Of a stretch of DNA of 64,000 bases, positions 10,506 through 19,984 are shown in pieces (the first letter of the stretch is position 1; every line of letters starts with the position of its first letter). The notes under the pieces are model-generated. The model had not been told where the DNA came from, ran no database searches, and was given only the letters and a program-made list of their open reading frames with translations. The stretch spans positions 67,417 to 131,416 of the forward strand of contig SDOX01000095.1 of the NCBI GenBank assembly GCA_004565275.1, given 5' to 3'. This stretch comes from Nannochloropsis salina CCMP1776. Lineage: Eukaryota > Sar > Eustigmatophyceae > Eustigmatales > Monodopsidaceae. Position numbers and translations under genes: made by a program.

Positions 10506-10812
10506 GTCATTCTGAACAAAGAGGAAGGAAGGACAATGCCGCGATCGGCCAAGCGGTCGAGGTGGTGTCTTGAGTATTCGCCTCATTGCTGTGTTGCCTT
10601 TTGCATTCGCGCCCCTCTTAAGATGGACAGGGCACGCGACGAATCGGAAATGGACACGATGTGAGATGAAAGGCAATAGAATTTTGGCCCATCTTCCTAG
10701 GACAACGCGTCTCTGCAACCGGAGTGTCGTCACCGCCTGCAGGAACCAAAAGCAGAGTAAATGCTTTCACTTCCGTCAGTTGAAACACCAGACCCCCCTT
10801 TTTGTCCTCTGT
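10506..10812. other. convergent 3' spacer
   Basis: Lies between the golgin (plus) and the membrane ORF (minus). A tRNA-Leu/Ser-like D-arm at about 10540-10575 was examined and rejected; nothing else was recognised. Confidence 0.4.
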
Positions 10813-11715
10813 TCAGGCGCCCCGTGCGAAGCGGATAGGGCGATATCCAGCGTGCCGTTCATATATCTCATTATCCGGCGCGTGTTGTGGTGGAACTCCC
10901 TCTCGGTGCAGGTGAGTATCTTGCTGTTGGCGCAAATGTGGCGCCTCCTGATGGAGGATACATCCCTCCTCGTCGTACTTGTCATCTTCCCAGAGCCGCG
11001 GCGATTCTTTCGCTTTCTTAGGGCATGCTTTTGAAATGCCGCCGCCATAGTGCCCCAGGTTAGGTAGGCCCGAGAGGGGCAGCGGGGAGAGGTTGAGCAC
11101 GCCCTTGGCGAGTGGAGTCTTCATCAAGGTAAAACCGACCATGCAATGGGGACTGAGCCCACCAAAGACCACCAGGCCATAGACTATTCCCGGACAGGCC
11201 AAAGCCGATACTCCCACAGCGATGATAACGCCACATGCGAGCCATCCTAGGCTTAGGAGACCCACGGCGACCTGGCCTATGCTGATAATCCCTACACTTG
11301 ACCACCCTATTGCCAGAAGATATCGGCCCTGGCTCACATGTCCTCCTACAGCTACGATGCACTTACGCCCAGCTATCTCATTTGCTATACACAAGAGCTC
11401 CCAAGGTATGGAGTGTACGTCTTCGACTCCCGAAGGAAAGGAAAACCAAACCTGCTTCGTCGTCCAGGCGCCTGCCAGGAACAGGGCTAGGCAGTAAACA
11501 AATGCCCCCGAAGCCTGCAAGACTGAGAGACCCTGAAGAGTGTTCTTGTAGGCGAGGAGAGGTTGCGCCATCGACGGTGTGCCTTGTAAATGGTTGGTAG
11601 ACCCCATGTGAGTTGCCATTGGGGGCCAAGTAGGTAAGAGGACTTGCGTCAGTGGTGTCGAAACCCGACCCGTTACCCCGTGTCTCCCAATTTTGTCACG
11701 CAAGCCAAATACCAT
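10813..11715 (-). CDS. hypothetical multi-pass membrane protein
   Basis: Intronless open frame of 300 residues that I cannot assign to a family. One hydrophobic segment lies near residues 66-82 (SGAFVYCLALFLAGAW). A Gly/Ile/Val-rich block at about 120-195 (LLAIGWSSVGIISIGQVAVG, then LLSLGWLACGVIIAVGVSAL) looks like two or three closely packed membrane helices with a recurring small-residue G-x-x-A/V-x-G pattern. The C-terminal third is polar and rich in His, Gln, Lys and acidic residues. Composition is less GC-biased than neighbouring genes. It is convergent with the golgin. It could be a real lineage-specific gene or an exon of a longer one; the start is simply the first ATG. Confidence 0.45.
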   Translation of the reverse strand: MVFGLRDKIGRHGVTGRVSTPLTQVLLPTWPPMATHMGSTNHLQGTPSMAQPLLAYKNTLQGLSVLQASGAFVYCLALFLAGAWTTKQVWFSFPSGVEDVHSIPWELLCIANEIAGRKCIVAVGGHVSQGRYLLAIGWSSVGIISIGQVAVGLLSLGWLACGVIIAVGVSALACPGIVYGLVVFGGLSPHCMVGFTLMKTPLAKGVLNLSPLPLSGLPNLGHYGGGISKACPKKAKESPRLWEDDKYDEEGCILHQEAPHLRQQQDTHLHREGVPPQHAPDNEIYERHAGYRPIRFARGA

Positions 11716-13665
11716 ACTGAGGGAAGACGACCTTTCATCTCAAAGTACTCGAAATTTCCTCGATCAACTTGTTCGCGATAAAAACTTAGCGCGATCGCGG
11801 CCCATCGGGGACGCAAGTGTAAGGAAGCAAGGAAGGAAGAACTTCAATTGGAAAGCTCGGCAGAGTGCGGTTTTCCAGCACCTTTATGCGTTAAGGTCAA
11901 TACAAACCCCTCCTAAGGGTCGTTAGACAACAAAATATTTCCCCGGCGCGGTGTGATCGGGTGACGAACCCGGTTACACGCCGGATGAAAATGGCCGGTG
12001 GCAACCCGTCTGCCTTTCTAGAGAGGGAAACTCCGGGTAGTCGCGGTAGCGTATCGCCGCTGTCAGAACCGAGCTCCTACATAGTAAGATGAAGCCTATG
12101 GATCGCCAGTAGTAGCTATGAGCAGGCTTGGCCCTTTTAGTCATGTCAGATTCTCGCTCCTAACATTATTTGTATGCATAGCAGCAATAAACTAAGTGGT
12201 GACGGGTGCTGCCGGGTGCACAGGCTTCTCGGAGTTACCAGTCGGCCATTAAATGTTCGCCACATGTTAAGTAGAAAAACGTTTTCAAATCATGTAATCA
12301 ATATAATGAGTGGACGAAAAGCTTACGAAACGGAGATCTGAACTCTAATTCCAGGTTGGATGGTTTATTTACTCATTAGGTCGACTACCTCGAAGTTATG
12401 TTGATGCGAGCTCATAATGCATCTTGGACAGCTGGAAAAATCACTATCATTTTTTTCATAGGTAGATCTTGTAGAAATCACACAGTCGGAACACGTGACA
12501 TCCTGCGAAAAGCATCAAGTGCGGATCTTCGTTGATAAGGATGATCATATTTTTACGATTGGTGACGGCGATCAAATGCACTTCTGGAGCAAAATTTGTG
12601 GCGTAAGTAGGTCTGATGAAAATTATAATTAGCCGAGTCAGAAGACGAGAATTTGTGAGAGCTCTTTACTTTCATACATTCAGCAGGTTGAGAGGATTCG
12701 GAAAATTACTAAGATTTTTTTAAAGAGAGCACGTATAAATCCAGCAATGGGACAGTATTTGGGTGAATGGCTTGATTAAGGCTTGATACGTAAATTCTAT
12801 GAAGCACTGTAAGCTTCGAAAGTTAAGACGACACCGTCGAGTTGCTGCGTTTGCGCTGACTTGCGATGCCTTCAGCAAGCAGAATGCTTGCTGATAGCGT
12901 CTCTTGCTTGAGCGCTACTCGCAATAGCTGCGGAGTTGTGATGAATCCGCTCCAAATATTGAAGCGAATGTATAGGATTAGAACAATCATTTACAGGCAA
13001 AGGCACGATTTGGTTACATGTAGGTTTGACCGCATTTTAATAGTTCAATGGGCGCCTCGAATTAAATTCTTTCTCTAGAAGGAAGGGACCATGTAAGGAC
13101 GTCTTATAGTTATAGCCATGAATGTGAATTCGTTCTAGATATACGTCTACACGCTGTATAAATGGATTGCTTTAATTTTCCCTAGTCCACCTCATCCGTC
13201 CATTTGTCACATCGTGTGACTACTTTAGCAACAGGCCGTCGAAATGGGCCAAGCAAGCCGAGAGCGCGATACGAGAACGGTGTCGCTCCCCGTATGCCGA
13301 GGAGTCGAGCCCGACACGCTGGCCTTCCCGTTGTGGTGTGAGACCCCATGCGACATTTATGCCGCATGGTGTGCTATATTTTATAGCTCCATAGGAAGCC
13401 AGGGAGCTGTTGGAGTCTGTGTTGGCATTTAAGAGGAGAAACGCTCACGGCCCAGCCACTCCCTTTCTAGTATCTTCCTTCTGTCTCTTATCAACAAACT
13501 GTTGGTGTGTACGTACACACTGAAAATAGAAACACGACCTTCCTCTCTTCGACGCATAAAAATTACAACATTCATGATGCTGACGGACTCGGTTGTATTA
13601 AACACCCTCTCAAGTCTTTTCCTTTCCTCTTCTATTTATTCTGGCCCTCTAGGAAAGACAGCGCC
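11716..13665. other. gene-poor AT-rich stretch
   Basis: About 1.95 kb with no convincing coding frame on either strand and no transposase or terminal repeats. The strongest structure is the hairpin at 11943-11984, listed separately. The last bases (CTGGCCCTCTAG, ending at 13652) look like a splice acceptor 13 nt before the RPF2 ATG, suggesting a 5' UTR intron. Confidence 0.5.
11943..11984. other. strong GC hairpin, possible structured RNA
   Basis: CCGGC (11943-11947) pairs with GCCGG (11980-11984), GTGT (11951-11954) with ACAC (11976-11979), and CGGGT (11958-11962) with ACCCG (11968-11972) around a 5-nt loop, with a GA/TT internal loop. It stands out in an AT-rich background. It matches no RNA family that I recognise by eye. 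Confidence 0.35.
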
Positions 13666-15053
13666 ATGGCACTCAAGTCATCCCCCAAAGGACAAGGAAA
13701 ACGCGACACCGGGCCAAAAGCTAAAAGAAAAGCACCTACACCGTCGGCGAAAGCTGCAAAAGTTGCATCCATGGGGACGAAACGCGTCACGCCCAAAAAA
13801 CCCAAAGCGCGCGTGCTACGGCTGCTGAAAGCGAAGGAACCGAAGCTGGTGGAGGATGGGAAGCAAGCTTTGTTTTTGAAGGGAACGAAGTGTCCTCAGC
13901 TTTTGCAGACGGTGCTCCGAGACTTGGTGCGTATGCCATGCCAACATTGATGTTTATAGCACGGTTGGAAATCTAGACACTCTCGACTTCGCACGCAAAT
14001 TTCCCTCCCTCGACTCCATCCCTTCACTCCTTCCCCTCCCTCCTTCCTCTGCAGACCAAACTCTTGAAGCCCAACGCAAAGTTTTTGAGCCGAAAGAATG
14101 AAATTCGTCCCTTTGAGGACGTAATCTCCCTGGAGTTCCTGGCCGACAAGAACGATTGCGCCCTTTTCTGCTTTGGATCTCACAGTAAGAAGCGGCCGCA
14201 GAACCTGATCATCGGACGCACGTACGACAAGCACCTCTTGGACATGGTCGAGTTCGGGGTCTCGAGCGTGGAGGGGCTGGACGCTGTCAAGGCGACGGAG
14301 AAGAAGCGGTGCGGGTCGAAACCCTGCCTGATCTTTGCGGGGGACGGGTGGCACCAGGACGCGACCCTGGAGCGCATTCAGAACCTGTTCATGGGTAGGT
14401 GGGGCGGTTTCTGGGCTTGTTTCTCCAGTCTGTGCCCTGTCTGGTGACGAAGGACGGATCGTAAAGCCCGGGTGTGGGTTTCCAAACTGCTCCTTTTGTC
14501 CCTCAGTCACCAGAAAGCATTCACCTGACCTCCCTGCCTCCCCTCTCGCCCGCCCGCGTTCTTTCTCCGTCCAGATTTTTTCCGGGTGGACGAGGTGAAC
14601 AAGGTGGCTTTAGCAGGCATTGACGCGGTCACGTCTTTCACGGCCATGGGGACCGACTCCATTCTAGTCCGAAACTACCATGTCAAGTTCAAGAAATCGC
14701 AAGGACGCGTGCCCAATGTTTTACTGGAGGCTATGGGCCCTAATTTTACCCTTACTGTGCGACGGCATCAATTGGCTGCACCGGATTTGTGGAGGACGGC
14801 TTGTAAGCAGCCAAAGGGCTTGCGGCCGAAGAAGGTAAAGAACGAGTCCACCAACGTGCTAGGAGAAACAGTGGGGAGGGTACATGTCGGCCGGCAGGAT
14901 CTGGCATCGATGCGTGTAAAGCGGGTGAAGGCGTTGAGGAAAGGGAGGGGCGAGAGAGAAGAAGGGGAGGCGGAGACGGGCGACGGTGTGGCGGAGGGAG
15001 GGGCTATGGATGAGAGTGATGAGGGGGAATACAGCGAGGACTCGGAGGAGTGA
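13666..15053 (+). CDS. RPF2: ribosome biogenesis protein RPF2 (Brix domain)
   Basis: Three exons, 13666-13926, 14055-14394 and 14575-15053, joined in phase 0 and phase 1, 359 residues. A basic nuclear N-terminus is followed by the Brix domain: KNEIRPFEDVISLEFLADKN, then CALFCFGSHSKKRPQNLIIG, DKHLLDMVEFGV, KPCLIFAGDGW, and, across the second junction, DFFRVDEVNKVALAGID. The end has the family signature HQLAAPDLWRTACKQPKG and VGRVHVGRQDLASMRVKRVK. In yeast Rpf2 works with Rrs1 to bring 5S rRNA, uL18 and uL5 to pre-60S particles in the nucleolus. The acidic C-terminal tail (DESDEGEYSEDSEE) is typical of nucleolar proteins. A probable 5' UTR intron ends 13 nt before the ATG. Confidence 0.93.
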
Positions 15054-15445
15054 TGTGATAAAGCCTGTGACTACAGGAAGTCATAAATCTGCACACCAGT
15101 TAACGTAGAAACAGTAAAAAAAGGAAATTTGTGCCTGGAGCTACTCAAAAATGTCAGATGAGGGGGTGGGGAGGTTAAACTGCAATACGGTAAATGGGCT
15201 GCACGTATGTATGAAGAGCCGCGGGCAACCCTAACCCTAACAAATCTACGCGTGTAATTTTTGCCTTCCGTTTTTACGTATGTGTTTTTGTTTTTGCCTT
15301 TTTATGATGCACGTGTTTTCGGCTGACTTTTCTGAGCTTCAAGCATCGGGACCGTACGTCATTTCATCAGTCCATCCTCACCTAGTCGCGCAGGCGTCTT
15401 CACCCAGCGCATTTGCCTTATATACACCCACTACTAGAAAAGGGC
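15054..15445. other. spacer with a short telomere-like repeat
   Basis: 392 bp between RPF2 and the next plus-strand gene. It contains AACCCTAACCCTAAC at 15227-15241 and otherwise nothing recognisable; the 3' part should be the promoter of the gene at 15446. Confidence 0.5.
15227..15241. repeat. interstitial telomere-like repeat
   Basis: Two and a half units of CCCTAA-type sequence (15 nt). Too short to mark a fusion scar. A similar fragment, TAGGGTTAGGG, lies at 19156-19166. Confidence 0.5.
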
Positions 15446-16571
15446 ATGCCGCGTCAAAAAAATACGCCTAAACGTGACGCACAAGCCCTCGTTCAAGTGA
15501 GTGAGAGACCGAAAAGTGAAGAGGCTGTGAGCGACGACGAGTGGGTGCCGCCTCCCTTGCCCGCAATGGCAACAGGAGCAAGCCAGAAGCCGCACAAGCA
15601 AGTCAAGATGGGCACAACCGCATCGCCTTCATCACTGGTGCACACAGAGCCACCACCAGGAATGGAGTCGGAATGCAGCTTTGAGAACGTCAAAGTTACC
15701 GCGACAAAGCCGTCTAGCGCGAGAGCGCCGTCTGGGTGGAGGACAGCGTTAAAAAAGGGAAAAGAGGGCCTTACCGACAAGAAAAGGGCCAAGACAACCA
15801 TCGAGTGGGGTAGCTCGGGAGACCCCTTTAATGCGGACGATTTGGCCGTGGAGTACGTGATGGGAGCCGGAGGTGACGGGACAGGCATGAGAGGTTTGGG
15901 TGTCAGCATGCACGGAGAGCTGATGACTTGCGCGCGCCTGGGAGCCGCGGAGACAGCAGGGAGGGCTGTCGACATAGCCTGGTCCAGTCCAGGAGGGGCG
16001 GAGGCAGGGGTAGAGGTAGGGAAGGAGGGAAGGAGACGACCGACGCTAATTGTGACGATGAAATTCAACGGGAAATCTTTCCGAGACCAGGGGCCTCTGT
16101 ACAGCATGCACGAAATGGCCCGGGTCTTCGCGGGCGTGCTGCAAAAACAATCGACGAAAAGACGGTGTGTAGCGGGAGAGAGGGGGTTGGGGGGGGAGAG
16201 GGGAAGCCCTGGGGTTTGCAGGCGGGTGGGGCTCTATAGCCTCCGGTACCACAGTGCCTCACCTTCCTCCTCCACCGTCCTTTCCCTCCTTGCCCCTCGT
16301 GATTGTCTCCCACACTCACACCGACTTTGGCGTTACACTTGGCCGCTGACTTCTCCTCCCTTTCCCCTCTCTATCCCCTCCCTCCACCCTCCTCAGCAAA
16401 GCCACCATCGAGCACTCATCAGTCAAGCTAGAGGAGGTTGCCAGACGCAGCCCACCTTTCTTCTGGTCCCTTTTCCATCACAACCACGCCGACGTCCGCA
16501 AAGGACTGGCGAAGGTGCTGCAGGAGGCGGAGGCCTGGGGGGAGGGCGGGACGGAGGAAGGGGGGGATTGA
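15446..16571 (+). CDS. unknown conserved-looking protein, two exons
   Basis: Exons 15446-16164 and 16397-16571 join in phase 2 (ACG|GTGTGT to CTCCTCAG) to give 297 residues. I do not recognise the family. The N-terminus is basic then disordered (SDDEWVPPPLPAMA). A folded-looking part starts near residue 105 (TTIEWGSSGDPFNADDLAVE), continues with a beta-type block (RPTLIVTMKFNGKSFRDQGP, then LYSMHEMARVFAGVL) and, across the intron, a helix-rich end with aromatic residues (SPPFFWSLFHHNHADVRKGL). The phase-consistent splice that extends a sensible helix, and the stop soon after, argue that this is a real gene. The second exon ends in an acidic Gly/Glu tail. Function unknown. Confidence 0.6.
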
Positions 16572-17199
16572 GGAAGGGGGGATGCTGGATGGGATGGGGA
16601 GAGGAAGGCGAGTGGGGCGGAGTGTGCTACACGGGGTGAAGTAGATGAAGGGAGGAAGATGAGGGGTTCTGGTGGTTGATATGAAAAGCCGCGTGTGCAG
16701 TGGCGATGAAGGGGGTAGACAAAGGCCAGGATCACGCGTATCTTGTGAATACATTCGAAAGTGACATCGAGACGGATGCGGATGGAGCAGGCGGACAGGT
16801 GCCCCGCGCACTGTAGATAGATTGGAACAAGACATTGAGAAGGGAGTGAAATCATCATGATGCCTGGACGTGCCTGAGAGACGCCGGCAGACACCTGCCA
16901 ACAGGCCTGGAGATGAACCCGTTGCCCTCTAGGAAGGAATAATGAAAAGCAACCGTATCTCTGTGCTTCGGCCTGTAATTGTCGTTATTCGCGCCAAATA
17001 GTGGGCTTTCCTCTTTCTTCGTGAACAATGCTCCCTTATTGCCTCATCACGCCCTCTTACGGAGACTGAAACACACAGATATTTGCTCCCTCTCTCTCGT
17101 TACACTCCCTGCAATTCTTTGGCTGCTTCCCTGGCGCTCTCCGAGTCCGTTGGTCTACTTTGACACCATCTTCTCCCCTCTCTCTCCTGCACTACTCCC
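16572..17199. other. convergent 3' spacer
   Basis: 628 bp between the unknown plus-strand gene and OST4 on the minus strand. Only short open frames without family resemblance were seen. Confidence 0.5.
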
Positions 17200-17527
17200 T
17201 TACTCGAGATCCTTGCGGGGACTGACCGTGATGAAATGGTACATGACGATGGAAAAGAACATGAAGACGGACAGGCAGTTGACGAAGATCATTAAAGCTG
17301 AGTGGAGATGCAGTGACAAATTGATGCACGAAAAATGAGCATCGGATCTCGCCATTGGGATTCAATCAGTACGAGTATGCCCCCCTCGGAAAGAGGAAGG
17401 AGAGTACTTTGCATTCCCCCCCCACGGCACTTTTTTCATCAGTTCAAGCTATATAAATCATGGGTATCATCCCTTTCTATTTTATAATAAGTGCTTCGTA
17501 CCTACCTTCATCGAGGTCCGCAAACAT
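17200..17527 (-). CDS. OST4: OST4, mini-subunit of oligosaccharyltransferase
   Basis: A 39-residue protein in two exons, 17527-17506 (22 nt) and 17297-17200, joined in phase 1 (GAAG|GTAGG; CCACTCAG|CTTT). It starts MFADLDEALMIFVNCLSVFM and continues with FFSIVMYHFITVSP then RKDLE and a TAA stop. This matches the known 36-37-residue OST4: short acidic N-terminus, a single membrane helix with F-x-N near its start, the MYHFI/LYHYV motif at its end and a charged tail. OST4 sits in the ER membrane and holds the catalytic STT3 and OST3/6-type subunits together for N-glycosylation. Both exons are too small to be found by open-frame length; identity rests on exact phase and end-to-end similarity. Intron about 208 bp. 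Confidence 0.85.
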
Positions 17528-18361
17528 GGCTGCTTAGTGTAGTATTTCCTCGAACTCACGATGAGGTATTGTGTCGCTCCACCTGCGACGGAGAAAGTCA
17601 GACAATACCGTACGCGTGAATAGATGATCATGTGCTGCATGGACTTCTACTGTAGGGCCCCAGAAGGGATCGTGAAGTCCAGGTTTGTGTGACTTTTAAC
17701 TGGCAAGGAAAAAGAAGGGACGGAAGCCTCAAGCCGATTTGGCGACAGAGAGTCACTTAAAAAAACCACCAGCACGCCTGCCTGATACAAGCCGAACAGA
17801 GACAGAGACTGTCCACGGATCCCTGATGGTCGCATCGACGACATCACGACGCAAACGGCATGACGCAGATGGTGTAATGAATGCCTGTGTCTGGGCAACA
17901 TTACAAGGAGGGCTTATCTCGCCCCCATAGAGAAATGTTAGCCCGTCGCACAAGAGGGCTACTCTACTCGTTCAATGAATCGAGAACCTCAGGGACACGC
18001 TTACGAGACCTCGCGTGCAGTTTCAACATTCTCTAACTGGTAGTACTATTTGGAGTGCATGACAAAGAGGGACAGGCTATAGATCTTGGCATGCTGCACT
18101 TTTTGGGCCGCCCGCCCTTTGCCTCCCTATCGTATACAGCCAACGCCGCGTATATTGCCATCGGTTCGGAAATCGAGATGATTTTGTGCGTAGTAACTTT
18201 CACCATTTTGTCTGGCATTACATATCAGATGCTTTCTTCTCCTGCACTTAATTTGCTTTATCGGTCTGAAACTCCTCGCCTCTAACTAACCTCCCTGTTG
18301 CTTGCTCTCGAACGGGCACATTTCCCGCGGCTTCTCCAGGGATTGCGACCAAACCACGAGC
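17528..18361. promoter_or_regulatory. divergent promoter region OST4 / cyclophilin H
   Basis: 834 bp between two divergent starts. The end carries CTAAC then a pyrimidine stretch and CTTCTCCAG (acceptor ending at 18339), 22 nt before the cyclophilin ATG: probable 5' UTR intron. Confidence 0.45.
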
Positions 18362-19146
18362 ATGGCCGACCCTGCCGTTCTCGAGGCAGTCAACCGGGGC
18401 AATCCTGTTGTTTTCTTGGACGTCTCCATTGCCAACCGCCCGGCCGGACGCATCAAAATGGAACTTTTCAAAGACGTAGTTCCCAAGACGGTAGAAAACT
18501 TCAGACAATTCTGCACGGGGGAGTATCGTGAGAGCGGATTGCCATTAGGGTACAAGGGATCGCCTTTCCACCGCGTGATCAAAGACTTTATGATTCAGGT
18601 ACGCACAGTTTGGAGCAAGGATCTACGAACCGAGAGACCTATCGCGGGCGCCACTGTCGAGTCACTGGCATGTGACGCATGCAAACATTTCGGAGTCCTG
18701 TGCTTGAAAAATCGATTTAAATGTATCGGGCGCATCAGTCCGAAGGTGATACGGTGATCCCGTCCTATCCACCTGTCGGTTCGGCGGCCTCCCAAGCCCT
18801 CCCTCACCCGTTTCTCCCTCTTCCTCCTCTTCACGGCCACTCCCAGGGCGGAGATTTCATGAAAGGCGATGGCTCGGGTCTCAAATCCATCTACGGAGAT
18901 AAATTCGCGGACGAAAACTTCGATCTGCGGCACACGGGGCCCGGCCTGCTCTCCATGGCGAACAGCGGGCCCAACACGAACGGCTGCCAGTTCTTCATCA
19001 CCTGCGACAAGTGCGAGTGGCTGGACGGAAAGCACGTGGTCTTCGGCAAGGTCTTGGACCCGGCCTCCATGCTCACAGTCCGCAAGGTGGAGAACACGGA
19101 CGTGAAACGGCTCAAAGTGGAGGTGACCGAGTGCGGCGAATTGTAG
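18362..19146 (+). CDS. PPIH: peptidyl-prolyl isomerase H (U4/U6 snRNP cyclophilin)
   Basis: Two exons, 18362-18598 and 18847-19146, phase 0, 178 residues. The whole protein is one cyclophilin domain: [36 protein letters not shown], the catalytic [15 protein letters not shown] spanning the junction (Arg and Phe of the active site present), [20 protein letters not shown] and the W-containing loop [17 protein letters not shown]. The short [10 protein letters not shown]-terminus and the ECGEL C-terminus resemble PPIH (USA-CYP), which in animals binds the U4/U6.U5 tri-snRNP; assignment to H rather than another small cyclophilin is likely but not certain. The intron is 248 bp. Confidence 0.9.
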
Positions 19147-19984
19147 GGAAGGGGGTAGGGTTAGGGGCAAAGGATGTATATAAAGTGAACACGCACAAAG
19201 CAACGACAAAGCTCTGCCGACGAAGCCTTTTGTCGGTTACATTAGTTTCGATGTTCAGTGCACAGCCTCCCGCCCCACGATCTCAGCCTCCTTCCCTTTA
19301 AGCGATCCCTTCCCTCTTCCTCGCCACCCCATACCCCGCCGCCCGTTTCGGGTGCTCAGTGCTCTCCCTCCTTTCAACCTTCGCCTTCTCGCTATGTCCC
19401 TCCAACAGAAACTTTCCTTCCCGCCTCGGCCCCTTCTTCGATACTCCCCCCCTTCCACCCTCCAAGAACACCCATCTTCCGAACCGCAAAGGCCCCCCCT
19501 CCCTCCCTTTTCTCCCCATCATTCTCTAATCGAACCGCGTCAAGGCTCAGCCACCCTCCCAAGCATCCCCCACCTCTTTCTATATCCCCTCGCAGGCTCA
19601 CCACAGCCCTCGGTCCCTGCCAGCCAGGTAATCTCCCGCCACTCCAAGGTCCGGGTATCCTCCTGCGCTTCTCCCACGCCACACACACCCCTTTCCCCAC
19701 CCGCCTCGGCCATGGCGACCACGATCGAACCTACGAGACGCCTGACCGGTATGAAGAGGAGGGTCGGTGCCTGCCGCAGCTCATCGAGTCCGCGCGCTGT
19801 TTCCAAAAGATGCCGGTAATCCGGGCGATCCAAACAGATAGATGTCGTCCCTATTTAGCCCACCCGTCAGAAGCCCCCGTCCCTCCCATGTCCGGCCTTG
19901 GCCCCCTGGGCCTTCATGACGGTGCATTAAAAGACATATACAGGACTGCCGGACTCCGCACGAGGCATGGATACCTACCAGTCC
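19147..19984. other. convergent 3' spacer, C/T-rich
   Basis: 838 bp between cyclophilin H (plus) and the disordered protein gene (minus). Strong C/T bias opens long proline-rich frames on the plus strand, but none has a family signature; TAGGGTTAGGG occurs at 19156-19166. Confidence 0.4.

Noticed and set aside
10535-10625. tRNA-Leu/Ser-like D-arm (GGCCAAGCGGTCGAGG)
   Set aside because: No matching T-arm (GTTCRANNC) or acceptor complement at the right distance.
15227-15241. telomere repeat as evidence of a chromosome end or fusion
   Set aside because: Only 15 nt, surrounded by normal genes on both sides.
18055-18285. 76-codon plus-strand frame with one hydrophobic segment
   Set aside because: No homologue recalled, no splice or family support; lies in the 5' region of cyclophilin H.
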